Source: Solilutibacter pythonis (GTDB taxonomy: Bacteria > Pseudomonadota > Gammaproteobacteria > Xanthomonadales > Xanthomonadaceae). From it: DNA of 64,000 nucleotides. A program made the position numbers and the translations under genes. The stretch lies in NCBI RefSeq assembly GCF_003697345.1, contig NZ_RFLY01000007.1:109111-173110 (forward strand), read 5' to 3'. The notes below the pieces were generated by a model that saw only the letters and a program-made list of their open reading frames with translations, did no database searches and was not told the origin of the DNA. This document shows, one piece after another, positions 25,631-37,237 of the stretch (position 1 is the stretch's first letter; each line of letters starts with the position of its first letter).

Positions 25631-28321
25631 TCACGCAAGCAGCGGGTTGGGCTTGCCGCCATCGATACCCCAGGTCTTGTTGGCGCGGGCCACGTCCTTG
25701 GCCGTGAGCTTGCCTTCTTCGGCCAGCGCGGCGACGGCCGCCTGTGCGACGTGGAAGCGATCCACTTCGAAATGCCGGCGTAGATTGGCGCGGGTATCCG
25801 AACGACCGAAGCCATCGGTGCCGAGCACCACGTATTTCATCGGCACGAATTCGCGGATCTGGTTGGCGAAGCCGCGCACGTAGTCGGTGGCGACGATGGC
25901 CGGGCCGGCGCGACCTGCCAGCAGGCCGGTGACGTAGGGCACGCGCCTGTGCTTCGCTTCCGGGTTGAGGCGGTTGAAGCGCACCGCGTCCTCGCCTTCG
26001 CGCGCCAGCTCGGTGAAGCTGGGGCAGCTCCAGAGGTCGGCTTTGATGCCGAACTCCTGGTCGAGCAGCTCGGCCGCCGCGATCACCTCGCGCAGGATGG
26101 TGCCGCTGCCCATCAATTGCACGCGCAACTCGCCCTTGCGCACCTTGCCGGCGTCCTTCAGGAGATACATGCCCTTGACGATGCCCTCCGCGCTGCCTTC
26201 GGGCATCTCCGGGTGCGCGTAGTTTTCGTTCATCAGGGTGAGATACCAGTATTCGTCCCGCTGCTCGGCCAGCATGCGCTGCATGCCGTGCTGGAGCAGC
26301 GTAACCACTTCGTAATGGAAGGTCGGGTCGTAGCTGCGGCAGTTGGGGATGAGGCCGGACTGGATGTGGCTCTGGCCGTCCTCGTGTTGCAGACCCTCGC
26401 CGTTCAAGGTGGTGCGTCCGGCCGTGCCGCCCAGCAGGAAGCCGCGCGCGCGCATGTCGGCGGCCTGCCAAGCGGCGTCGCCGACACGCTGGAAACCGAA
26501 CATCGAGTAGTAGATGTAGAACGGCAACATCTGCAAGTTGTTGGTGCTGTAGCTGGTGGCCGCGGCCATCCAGGAGGCGAACGCGCCGGCTTCGGTGATG
26601 CCCTCCTCCAGCACTTGGCCCGCGGCGTCCTCGCGGTAGAACATCAACTGGTCGGCATCGACCGGTTTGTATTTCTGCCCTTGCGGTGCGTAGATGCCGA
26701 GCTGGCGGAACAGCCCTTCCATGCCGAAAGTGCGCGCTTCGTCGGCCACGATCGGTACACAGCGCGGGCCGACCTGCTTGTCGCGCAGCACCACCGCCAG
26801 GGCCTGCACGAAGGCCATGGTGGTGCTGATCTCGCGCTCGCCGGTGTCCTTGGTCAGACGCTCGAAGGCGTCGAGCTTGGGCACGACGAGCGATTCATCC
26901 GCTTTCTGCCGGCGCCGCGGCAGGAAGCCGCCCAGCGCATGGCGACGTTCCAGCATGTATTGCACTTCGGGCGAATCCTTGCCGGGGTGCAGGAAGGGAA
27001 TCCGGCCATCCTTGATGGCATCGTCGGGCAGGTCGATCTTGAAGCGGTCGCGGAAGGCGCACACCGCGTCGTTGTCGAGCTTCTTGGTCTGGTGCGTGGG
27101 ATTGAGCGATTCGCCCGCGCCGCCCATGCCGTAGCCCTTCACCGTCTTGGCGAGGATGACCGTCGGCATTCCCTTCTGTTCCATCGCCGCGGCGTAGGCG
27201 GCGTAGACCTTGTGCGGATCGTGGCCGCCACGGTTGAGCCGCCAGATGTCGCTATCGCTGAGGCTGGCCACCATGTCGGCGGTTTCGGGATATTTGCCAA
27301 AGAAATGCTCGCGCGTGTAGGCGCCGCCGAAAGCCTTGCAGTTCTGGTATTCGCCATCCACCGTTTCCATCATCAGGCGCTTCAGCACGCCATTGCGATC
27401 CTTGGCGAGCAGTGGGTCCCAGTAGCTGCCCCAGACCAGCTTGAGGACGTTCCAACCCGCGCCGCGGAATTGGCCTTCCAGCTCCTGGATGATCTTGCCA
27501 TTGCCGCGCACCGGGCCATCCAACCGTTGCAGATTGCAGTTGATGACGAAGACCAGATTGTCGAGGCCCTCGCGCCCGGCCACCGAGATCGCGCCGAGCG
27601 ACTCCGGCTCGTCGGTCTCGCCATCGCCCAGGAAGCACCAGACCTTGCGGTCGGACTTCGGCATCAAACCGCGCGCCTCCAGGTATTTCCAGTTGCGCGC
27701 CTGGTAGATGGCGGCGATCGGGCCAAGCCCCATCGAGACCGTCGGCACCTGCCAGAAGTCCGGCATCAGCCACGGATGCGGATAGCTTGAGATGCCCTGG
27801 CCATCGACTTCCATACGGAAATGATCGAGCTGCGATTCGTTGAGCCGCCCTTCCAGGAAGGCGCGCGCGTAGATGCCGGGCGAGCTGTGGCCCTGCACGC
27901 AGATGAGATCGCCCGGATGATTTTCCGAAGGCGCGCGCCAGAAGTGATTGAAGCCGACGTCGTAGAGCGTGGCCGAGCTGGCGAAACTGGCGATGTGGCC
28001 GCCCAGGTCGCCCGGCTTGCGGTTGGCGCGCACCACCATCGCCATCGCGTTCCAGCGGATCATCGAACGGATGCGCCACTCCATCTGCTGGTCGCCCGGC
28101 ATCTTCGGCTCCAGATGTGGCGGGATGGTGTTGATATATTCAGTGGTCGGGGCGAACGGCAGGTGGGCGCCGGCGCGACGGGTCAGCTCCACCATGTTCT
28201 GTAGCAACTGGTGCGCACGCTCGGAGCCTTGTATGTCGATCACCGCCTTAATCGACTCGATCCACTCGCGGGTTTCGGCCGGGTCCGGGTCGTTTTGCAG
28301 GAGTTCGTTGAGCCAGTGCAT
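25631..28321 (-). CDS. aceE: Pyruvate dehydrogenase E1 component (homodimeric type)
   Basis: Start at ATG 28321, preceded by GGAG 8 bases upstream on the - strand, giving 896 residues, normal for AceE. The thiamine diphosphate site is visible as GDGETDEPES and the following NLQRLDGPVRGN; other hallmarks are GYGMGGAGES, YSTNNLQMLPFYIYYSMFG and the DGFGRSDTR C-terminal segment. It decarboxylates pyruvate and acetylates the lipoyl E2 subunit. No aceF or lpd gene lies beside it, which is a known arrangement in Xanthomonadales. Confidence 0.96.
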   Translation of the reverse strand: MHWLNELLQNDPDPAETREWIESIKAVIDIQGSERAHQLLQNMVELTRRAGAHLPFAPTTEYINTIPPHLEPKMPGDQQMEWRIRSMIRWNAMAMVVRANRKPGDLGGHIASFASSATLYDVGFNHFWRAPSENHPGDLICVQGHSSPGIYARAFLEGRLNESQLDHFRMEVDGQGISSYPHPWLMPDFWQVPTVSMGLGPIAAIYQARNWKYLEARGLMPKSDRKVWCFLGDGETDEPESLGAISVAGREGLDNLVFVINCNLQRLDGPVRGNGKIIQELEGQFRGAGWNVLKLVWGSYWDPLLAKDRNGVLKRLMMETVDGEYQNCKAFGGAYTREHFFGKYPETADMVASLSDSDIWRLNRGGHDPHKVYAAYAAAMEQKGMPTVILAKTVKGYGMGGAGESLNPTHQTKKLDNDAVCAFRDRFKIDLPDDAIKDGRIPFLHPGKDSPEVQYMLERRHALGGFLPRRRQKADESLVVPKLDAFERLTKDTGEREISTTMAFVQALAVVLRDKQVGPRCVPIVADEARTFGMEGLFRQLGIYAPQGQKYKPVDADQLMFYREDAAGQVLEEGITEAGAFASWMAAATSYSTNNLQMLPFYIYYSMFGFQRVGDAAWQAADMRARGFLLGGTAGRTTLNGEGLQHEDGQSHIQSGLIPNCRSYDPTFHYEVVTLLQHGMQRMLAEQRDEYWYLTLMNENYAHPEMPEGSAEGIVKGMYLLKDAGKVRKGELRVQLMGSGTILREVIAAAELLDQEFGIKADLWSCPSFTELAREGEDAVRFNRLNPEAKHRRVPYVTGLLAGRAGPAIVATDYVRGFANQIREFVPMKYVVLGTDGFGRSDTRANLRRHFEVDRFHVAQAAVAALAEEGKLTAKDVARANKTWGIDGGKPNPLLA

Positions 28322-28415
28322 GGGTGCTCCGCCGTTTCGTCTCGTTGGGATGGGGAAGTCTAGCAAGCGCCCACGAACGCTCCCGTATGCCGACGCAATT
28401 TAAGCCGGCTAATAA

Positions 28416-29297
28416 TCAATCGGGCTTGCGCAGCATCGCCATGTAGACCTCGCCGCGCAGATGCCCGGGCGTCGAGGAAAAGCGCTCCACCAGCCACGAC
28501 AGCATCCAGAGCCTGCGCTTCCGGCGCCGTTTGAACATCCGCCACGGGTCCGCGACACTGAGCTCTTCGATGCACTGATAGCCGCAGCCTTCCCATGAAA
28601 GCCGCAGCAAGGCGGGCACGATTGGCGAAATATGCCCCTGCGTCCGCCAATCCTCGGCGTTGAACCATTGCGGGTAGCCCGTGACGATCGCCATCGCCTG
28701 CGAAAACGGATTGGCCAGATTGGGCGTGGACAGCAGCAGCACGCCCCCGGGCTTGAGCATGTCGAAACACTGCCGCAGGAAATGATGCGGATTCTCCAGG
28801 TGTTCTATCAGCTCCAGCGCCACCACGGCATCGAAAGTCCCCGGCAGTTTCCCGGCGAAGTCATCATTCAGATTGAGTACCGAAAACGGCACTTGCCCGG
28901 CGGGCACGAAACGCTCCGGGAACAAATCGCTGGCCGTCAGCGCATAGCCGGCGTCGTTGAGGCGCAGGCTCATGGAGCCGGAACCCGCGCCCAGCTCCAA
29001 TATCCGCGGCTCCGACGCGGGCGGCAGCCGCTGGAGCAACAATTCCAACGCGGCTTCGTGTACCCCCGGGGCCGCGAAAATGGGAATCCCGCGATAGACA
29101 TCGACACCGGTCGCGCCATCGAACAAGGTGCGGAAACTATCGGCGCGTTGTTCCGCGCGATGCCGACCCGCATCCGTATTCGCATTTTTTTCCATATCCA
29201 TCGCAAGCCCAATGTCTTCGGTAAAATTCTCGCCCATGCCGGGCATGCTCAAGCGCCGCGCGGTACTCCGCAGACGCCGTATCTCAAACTCGGCCAC
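28416..29297 (-). CDS. SAM-dependent methyltransferase, class I
   Basis: About 293 residues from the longest start, though ATGs 20 or 35 codons downstream are also possible. The SAM-binding site is ILELGAGSGSMSLRL (residues about 98-112), followed by DAVVALELIEHLENP, the pattern of UbiG-like or Methyltransf_23 enzymes acting on lipids or sugars. A basic patch near the C-terminus (KRRRKRRLW) suggests membrane or phosphate contact. It is divergent from a glycosyltransferase, so surface-glycan modification is the likely setting. Confidence 0.82.
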   Translation of the reverse strand: MAEFEIRRLRSTARRLSMPGMGENFTEDIGLAMDMEKNANTDAGRHRAEQRADSFRTLFDGATGVDVYRGIPIFAAPGVHEAALELLLQRLPPASEPRILELGAGSGSMSLRLNDAGYALTASDLFPERFVPAGQVPFSVLNLNDDFAGKLPGTFDAVVALELIEHLENPHHFLRQCFDMLKPGGVLLLSTPNLANPFSQAMAIVTGYPQWFNAEDWRTQGHISPIVPALLRLSWEGCGYQCIEELSVADPWRMFKRRRKRRLWMLSWLVERFSSTPGHLRGEVYMAMLRKPD

Positions 29298-29527
29298 GGT
29301 GGAACCCGCCGATTCCCCATTGATCTACAATGCCGCGTTTGGCCGGCCATCCTAGAAGGCCATTCAATCCGGGGCAAGGCTGGAAATATGCCCGATTGGT
29401 TTCCGGCTTTATCCATGGCGATTTCAATCAACGGACCGCAACGGGCAATGCGGGCGCACTCGCCGCGGCGCCGCGCATTCGCACACGGTCCCATCACAAC
29501 CATTCGCCCGAAAACGATTCGAAGCCC

Positions 29528-30343
29528 ATGAAACGCGTCAGTCTGATCGTGACCACCTACAACTGGCCGGAGGCGCTTGCGCGCTGTCTCCACAGCATCG
29601 CGCGCCAGCGGCATCCGCCGTTCGAGGTGGTCGTCGCCGACGATGGTTCGGGGCCGGCGACCACCGCGCTCATCGAGCGGATGGGCCGCGACTTCCCGGT
29701 TCCACTGCGCCATGCCTGGCAGGCGGACGCCGGCTTCCGCGCCGCGCGCGTGCGCAACCTCGGCGTCGCCCATGCCGCCGGCGACCATCTGGTGTTCGTC
29801 GATGGCGATTTGATCCTGCATCCGCGCTTCGTGGCCGATCACCTCCAACTGGCCCGTCCCGGCGGGTGGTTGCAGGGCGGGCGCCTCAACAGTTCGCAGG
29901 CCGAGGCCCGGCGTCTCCTGCAAGGCGGGCGGCCGAGGTTTTCGCCATGGATGCCATTCGCATCGCACATACCCGGCGAGCAGAAGCCCAAGCACGCGCT
30001 GCGCAACCTGCCGTTGGCCCGGTTGACCCTGGGGCGGAACCCGCCGGTGATGAGCTGCAACATGGGCATCGGGCGCGACGATTTCGAGCGGGTCAACGGT
30101 TTCGATGAAGCCTACGAGGGTTGGGGCCGGGAGGACGACGACATCGCGGCGCGGCTGGCGCATGCGGGAATCGCCGCCCTGCGGGTGCGCTATGCGGCGC
30201 TCGCCATCCATCTGTGGCATCCGACGCGTTCGGCATCCGACACGAAGGACGAGCGCCTGCCCAACGACGCGTTGCTGGAGGAGGCGCTCGCCACGCGCCG
30301 GGTCCGTTGTGAGCGCGGGCTGGCCGGGCACGCCCGCCCCTGA
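29528..30343 (+). CDS. Family 2 glycosyltransferase with galactosyltransferase-like end
   Basis: ATG 29528 gives 271 residues beginning VSLIVTTYNWPEAL, the standard GT2 opening; DDGSG and FVDGDLIL follow for nucleotide-sugar and metal binding. The second half has CNMGIGRDDFERVNGFDE and GWGREDDDIAARL, the Glyco_transf_7C signature of chondroitin-synthase-like or galactosyl enzymes. No membrane helix. It faces the neighbouring methyltransferase divergently and the other GT2 gene convergently (4 bases apart). Probably builds LPS core or capsule sugars; acceptor unknown. Confidence 0.85.
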   Translation: MKRVSLIVTTYNWPEALARCLHSIARQRHPPFEVVVADDGSGPATTALIERMGRDFPVPLRHAWQADAGFRAARVRNLGVAHAAGDHLVFVDGDLILHPRFVADHLQLARPGGWLQGGRLNSSQAEARRLLQGGRPRFSPWMPFASHIPGEQKPKHALRNLPLARLTLGRNPPVMSCNMGIGRDDFERVNGFDEAYEGWGREDDDIAARLAHAGIAALRVRYAALAIHLWHPTRSASDTKDERLPNDALLEEALATRRVRCERGLAGHARP

Positions 30344-30347
30344 CCGG

Positions 30348-31333
30348 TTACAGCCCGACCAGGCGCCGGGGCAGCAGCAGTTTGAACGCCCGTTCCAGGC
30401 TCTTGCGCCGCAGGCCGCGCTGCATCACGCCCCTGACGATCGGGCCGATCCACTGGCGCCGGGGCTTGTCGAGCAACGCTTCACGGGCATCCGCCTCGAT
30501 CCGGTACATGCCCAGGATGTTCCGCGCGACCGCGCGGTCTGGCGCGGAGAGCGCCGGCAGTTTCCGCACGGCCTGCTCGAAATCATCGGCGGTGCCGCGA
30601 TAGAAATCCACCGTGCGCCGGTAGCGTTTGCGTTTGGCGGTCGCCTTGTCCTCGTCGCGCGCGAACACCCCGGCGCTGACGCTGCCGGAATGAATCCGGT
30701 AGCGCACCAGCGGCTCGCGCAGGTTCATGCAGGTGCCGAGCAGCGCCGCGCGCAGGCTGAGCGCGTTGTCCTCGATTGGCCCGACGATCGGCCCGAAGCG
30801 GTCGAACACCTCGCGACGGAACGACAACGTCGCGCCGAGCAGGCCGATCAGCCGGCCGACTTCGACGAAATACGGCAGATCGAAACGTTCGCGCCGGTTG
30901 TGGAAAGGCAGCGCGGTGGGCTGGCCCGCCGCATCGACCGCCTCGAAATCGCTGGCGATCGCCATCACCTCCGGGTGGGCCTGGTAGGCCGCCAACAAGC
31001 GGCTGACACGATCGGGCCGGGAAACGTCATCGCCAGCCATCATCACCACGATCTCGCCACTGCTCAACGGCACCACCGCGTTGACGTGCGCGGCCACGCC
31101 CAGATTGCGCGCGTTGCAACGAAGCGTGACCCGGTGCGGCCCTCGGTAGCCTTCCAGCAGGGCGCGGGCGCGCTCGTAGGTGCCATCGCCCGAGCAATCG
31201 TTGGAGACGATGATCTCGCACGCAACGGTCTGCGCCAGCGCCCCGGCGATGGCCTGATCGATGTAATCGACGTCCTTGTGGCACAACAGCAGGATCGAGA
31301 CCCGCGGCGTATCCGTCGACGGCGCCGGAGCGT

Positions 31334-31337
<4 letters not shown>
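30348..31337 (-). CDS. Family 2 glycosyltransferase
   Basis: 329 residues. SILLLCHKDVDYIDQAI opens the GT2 domain, with NDCSGDGTYE near residue 47 and MAGDDVSRPDR near residue 101 replacing the usual DxD. The C-terminal third is helical and basic (KRKRYRRTVDFYRG, MQRGLRRKSLERAF). Its start codon overlaps the stop of maeB (ATGA), so it is translated from the malic enzyme message, an unusual pairing of central metabolism and glycan synthesis. Acceptor and sugar cannot be told. Confidence 0.82.
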
Positions 31338-33619
<2,282 letters not shown>

Positions 33620-33697
33620 CGGGATGAGGAAACGTCGTGGCGGGAAGGGGCTGGAAAGGATGATACCCGCTTGGATCGGGCCGGCCGCCGTGCCGGG

Positions 33698-33827
33698 CCA
33701 CTTTGCCAAGCCACTTTGCCAAGCCACTTTGCCAAGCCACTTTGCCAAGCCACTTTGCCGGGCCACTTTGCCGGGCCACTTTGCCGGGCCACTTTGCCGG
33801 GCCACTTTGCCGGGCCACTTTGCCGGG
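33698..33827. repeat. Ten-copy 13-bp tandem repeat upstream of maeB
   Basis: Ten head-to-tail units: four of CCACTTTGCCAAG followed by six of CCACTTTGCCGGG, with a partial unit (TGCCGGG) before them. The rest of the unit does not vary. It lies between the maeB start (33619) and the end of the binding-protein gene (33945), so it can influence maeB transcription. Copy number may vary between strains. Confidence 0.97.
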
Positions 33828-33944
33828 CCAGCGGGCGGCGCCGGCCGGTGGCGAGCTTCGTGCCGCGCCATTCTCACGGCGTGCGTTTGGCGAAACCACG
33901 CGCGGATATGATCGATACATCCAGCCAACCGGCCGGGGAAGCGC

Positions 33945-35000
33945 TCAGCGCTTGGCCGGCTCCATGCTGCCGCGCCAGGCATCGAGAAACTGCCGGCGCT
34001 TCAGGGCGTCGAGGTAGACCAGCAATCCGGGGCCGAGCTGGATCGGCCGCCGGCCCACGCCCGGCGCGTGTTCGCGCTGGCCGCCGGCGGGGAGAAGCGG
34101 CATCAACCTGGCTTCGCTCGCCAGCACCCGCTGGCCGCGCGGCGAGAGCAGGTAGTCGAGAAAGCGGCGCGCCTCGGCCGGGTGCGGGCTGGTGCGGGAA
34201 ATCAGCGCGGTACGCAGCACCACCAGCGTGTAGTCCTCCGGCTCGACGATGCCCAGCGGCGCGCCGGCATCGATGCGAGCCTTGGCGTAGGAGCCGAGCA
34301 CGTTGTAGGCCAGGGTCAGTTCGCCGCTGCCGACCTTGTCCAGCAATGCCCCGGTGTGCGCCTCGCGCCGCGCCCGGTTGTCGCCCAACGCGCCAAGCAG
34401 CACGCCGGCCAGGTTGCCGTGCTGGGCGTCCTGGGTCGCCAGCAGATAGCCGACGCTGCTGCGTTCGATGTCGTAGGTGCCGACCCGCCCCCGCAACGGC
34501 GCATCCGGCGCGCGCAGCAGGTCGAGCAGTTGCCGCCGCGTGCGCGGCACCCGCGATGCCGGCAGCCTGCGCGTGTTGTAGACCATCACCACCGGCTCGT
34601 AACTGATGCCGTAAGCCTCGTGCCGCCATTGCGCCCAGGCGGGCACCGCTTCGGTGCGCGCCGAGCGATGCGCCAGCGCGTGCCCGTCGTTGACCAGCCG
34701 GGTCTGCAAGTCCATGCCGCTGGAGATCAACAGGTCGGGCGAGTCCGGCCCGCGCCGCTCGCGCAGATAGCGCGCGTAGAGATCGTGGGCGTCGATATCC
34801 TCGTACACCACCTCGGTACCGGGGTGGATGCGCTGGTAGTCGACGACCGCCGCGGCGAACACTTCGATGTCCGTGCTGCCGTGGATGCGCAGGTGGGCGT
34901 TGGCCTTGCCAGGGGCCGGGAAACGCCGCATGTCGCCCGGCGCGGCGAGCGCCGGCCATGCCAGCGCCAGGACGAGAAAGAGGGCGATCGAACGGATCAT
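33945..35000 (-). CDS. Orphan extracellular solute-binding protein
   Basis: 351 residues with a Sec signal peptide (MIRSIALFLVLALAWPALAA). The mature protein has the ABC-type periplasmic binding fold: IHGSTDIEVFAAAVVDYQRIHPGTEVVYED, DLLISSGMDLQTRLVNDG, and a C-terminal FLDYLLSPRGQ as in iron/polyamine-type binding proteins. No permease or ATPase gene is nearby. Start overlaps the histidine kinase stop by ATGA, so it is co-produced with the two-component system and may serve as a ligand sensor instead of a transporter part. Confidence 0.82.
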   Translation of the reverse strand: MIRSIALFLVLALAWPALAAPGDMRRFPAPGKANAHLRIHGSTDIEVFAAAVVDYQRIHPGTEVVYEDIDAHDLYARYLRERRGPDSPDLLISSGMDLQTRLVNDGHALAHRSARTEAVPAWAQWRHEAYGISYEPVVMVYNTRRLPASRVPRTRRQLLDLLRAPDAPLRGRVGTYDIERSSVGYLLATQDAQHGNLAGVLLGALGDNRARREAHTGALLDKVGSGELTLAYNVLGSYAKARIDAGAPLGIVEPEDYTLVVLRTALISRTSPHPAEARRFLDYLLSPRGQRVLASEARLMPLLPAGGQREHAPGVGRRPIQLGPGLLVYLDALKRRQFLDAWRGSMEPAKR

Positions 35001-36385
35001 GTGACCATCCTCGGCAGGTGAAGGGTGGCCACCAGGCCACCTTGCGGCCGGTTGGCCAGGTTGATCCGGCCGCCATGCGCGTCGATCACCCGCTTGACGA
35101 TGGCAAGCCCCAGGCCGGCACCGCCGGCGGCGGCGCCCTCGCCACGCGCGAATCGCTCGAACACGCGCCCGGCATCGGCGGCGGAAATCCCCGGGCCATG
35201 ATCGGCGATGGTCAGCACCGCCCGCGCGTCCTCCAGTGTCAGCGCGATCTGCAAGGGGCCGTCGCCGCCGTACTTGAGCGCGTTGTCGATCAGGTTCTTG
35301 ATCGCCTCGCGCAGCAAGAGCGCATCGCCGCGCACCCACACCGGCCCGGCGGTGATCGCCATGCGCACCGGCGGGGCCTCGCCAACCCGCGGCAACACGT
35401 CGTGCAGCGCCTGATGCACGGTCTCGGCCAGGTCCACCGGGGAGAAACGCTGGAGATGCGAGCGGTGGATCACGCTGGCATCGCTCAGCAACTGGTTGAG
35501 CAGACGACTCATGTGGGTGGCGTTGCGTTCGATCGCCCGCAGGCTGCGGCGCATGTCCTGCGGGTCGTCGTCGTCGAGCGCCAGTTGCGCCTGCGCGCGC
35601 AGCGCCGCCAGCGGCGTGCGCATCTGGTGCGCGGCCTCGGCCATGAACGCGCGGAGCGTCTCGTTGTTGTTCGACAGCCGCGCCATGAAACGGTCGAGGG
35701 CCATGGCCATCTGATCCATCTCGCGCGGCACGCGGGCATCGAGCGGGCGCAGATCGGAAGGCTCGCGGCGCGAAAGTTCGCGCTCCACCCGCGCCAACGG
35801 GCGCAGCGCACGGTGCACGCCCAGCCACACCAGCGCCAGCGACAGGAGCGAGAGCACGCCGATGGCCAGCAACGCGCGGCCGACCAGGTCCCGCGCCACC
35901 GCCTCGCGCGCGCGCCGGGTCTGCCCCACCTGCACCCGCACCTGGCCCTGCGCCGATGCCGAGAAGAGGTTGCGCGTGACCGCCACGAAGCGCACGGTCT
36001 CGCCGCTGTAGAACGCATCGAACAATTGCGGACCTTCCGAAACGCGCCCGGGCCCGGCGGGCAGATCGGCATAGCCGGTGATGGTGCGGCCACGGCTGTC
36101 GGCGACGCGATAGAACACCCGATCCTCTTCGGCCATCGACAACAGATCCAACGCGGCGTAAGGCAGATCCACCTGCCACTGGCCGTCGACCAGGGCCACC
36201 GAATCGGCGATCGACAGCGCCGAGGACACCAGCAGGTGATCGTAGGAACGGTTGGCCGCGCGCCGGCCGTAATCGTCCGCGACGAACAGCAGGGCCACGG
36301 CGAACACCGCCAGCAACCCGCCCAGGTACAGCATGAGGGTGCGGCGCAGCGATCCCGGCGCCGCGCGCGCTTCAGCAGGCGTCAT
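34997..36385 (-). CDS. TctE-like sensor histidine kinase
   Basis: 462 residues. Two membrane helices (about 15-37 and 160-182) enclose a periplasmic sensor domain like that of TctE. A HAMP-like linker follows, then the H-box AEAAHQMRTPLAALRAQ with the phosphorylated histidine, and the ATPase motifs NLIDNALKYGG, ADHGPGI and GAGLGLAIVKRV. ATG 36385 overlaps the response-regulator gene by 14 bases. It likely senses citrate or a related tricarboxylate, judged from the divergent CitMHS carrier. Confidence 0.88.
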   Translation of the reverse strand: MTPAEARAAPGSLRRTLMLYLGGLLAVFAVALLFVADDYGRRAANRSYDHLLVSSALSIADSVALVDGQWQVDLPYAALDLLSMAEEDRVFYRVADSRGRTITGYADLPAGPGRVSEGPQLFDAFYSGETVRFVAVTRNLFSASAQGQVRVQVGQTRRAREAVARDLVGRALLAIGVLSLLSLALVWLGVHRALRPLARVERELSRREPSDLRPLDARVPREMDQMAMALDRFMARLSNNNETLRAFMAEAAHQMRTPLAALRAQAQLALDDDDPQDMRRSLRAIERNATHMSRLLNQLLSDASVIHRSHLQRFSPVDLAETVHQALHDVLPRVGEAPPVRMAITAGPVWVRGDALLLREAIKNLIDNALKYGGDGPLQIALTLEDARAVLTIADHGPGISAADAGRVFERFARGEGAAAGGAGLGLAIVKRVIDAHGGRINLANRPQGGLVATLHLPRMVT

Positions 36386-37061
36386 TGGCGTTGGCGTCGC
36401 TGGCTTCGAGCAGATAGCCGACGCCGCGCACGGTGGTGATGCGAAGCGGCGCGCCGGCGAGCTTCTTGCGCAGCCGGCCGACGTACAGCTCGATGGCGTT
36501 GGGGCCGGCCTCGTCGTCGAAACCGAACAGGCCGTTGCCGATCTCGTCCTTGCCCACCACCTGGCCGAGCCGGCCGACCAGGATTTCCAGCAGGCGGTAT
36601 TCGCGGTTGGGCAGTTCGATCGGCTCGCCGTCCAGGCTGACCCGGTGCGCGGCGTTGTCGAACTGGAAGCCGCCGACTTGCACCACCTCGCTGGCGTGCC
36701 CGCGCGCGCGGCGCAGCAGCACGCGGCAGCGCGCCTCGAATTCGCGGAAGTCGAACGGCTTGCCGAGGTAGTCGTCGGCACCGACATCCAATGCTTCCAC
36801 CCGATCCTCGATGCCATCGCGCGCGGTGAGCATCAGCACCGGCGTGTCGTCGCCACGCCCGCGCATGCCGGCCAGCACGCGCATGCCGGCCAGGCCCGGC
36901 AACCCGATGTCCAACACCACCAGGTCGAAGCGCTGGTAACGCAGCACGCTGGCCGCGGCCAGGCCGTCGGCCTGCCAGTCCACCGCGTGCCCGCTGCGGC
37001 GCATGCGGCGGACGATGGCGTCGGCCAGGTCCGGGTTGTCTTCGACCAGCAGCAGGCGCAT
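36372..37061 (-). CDS. TctD-like OmpR-family response regulator
   Basis: 229 residues. Receiver domain with acidic pocket VEDNPDLAD, phosphoacceptor aspartate in LVVLDIGLPG, and conserved lysine in YLGKPFDF. The C-terminal winged-helix domain ends VRGVGYLLEA, the OmpR/PhoB signature. First gene of the regulator-kinase-binding protein operon and divergent from the porin-CitMHS operon, whose promoter region holds a matching direct repeat. Confidence 0.92.
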   Translation of the reverse strand: MRLLLVEDNPDLADAIVRRMRRSGHAVDWQADGLAAASVLRYQRFDLVVLDIGLPGLAGMRVLAGMRGRGDDTPVLMLTARDGIEDRVEALDVGADDYLGKPFDFREFEARCRVLLRRARGHASEVVQVGGFQFDNAAHRVSLDGEPIELPNREYRLLEILVGRLGQVVGKDEIGNGLFGFDDEAGPNAIELYVGRLRKKLAGAPLRITTVRGVGYLLEASDANANDAC

Positions 37062-37156
37062 CGGAAAAAGAGACCACAGAGCGGAGGAATGCCGGCCATG
37101 CTAACGCGCGGACCGGCGGCGGCGCGGCCCCCGCTTTGCCGCAACGCACAAAACAC

Positions 37157-37173
37157 TGACAGGTGGATGACAG
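37157..37173. promoter_or_regulatory. Direct repeat, probable response-regulator operator
   Basis: TGACAG-GTGGA-TGACAG: two identical 6-base half-sites with an 11-base period, the typical spacing for head-to-tail binding of OmpR-family dimers. It lies in the divergent promoter region, 65 bases upstream of the porin start and 96 bases upstream of the response-regulator start. Confidence 0.65.
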
Positions 37174-37237
37174 CTTTCCGGGGCGAGACTCCGCTCGCAC
37201 CGTTTGACGCGCACTCACGCGCACCTGGGAGGGGTTT

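Noticed and set aside
25949..27790. Open frame of about 600 codons opposite aceE
   Set aside because: Antisense shadow caused by high GC; AceE motifs on the other strand are unambiguous.
33698..33827. CRISPR-like array
   Set aside because: The units are 13 bases with no spacers between them, so this is a simple tandem repeat.
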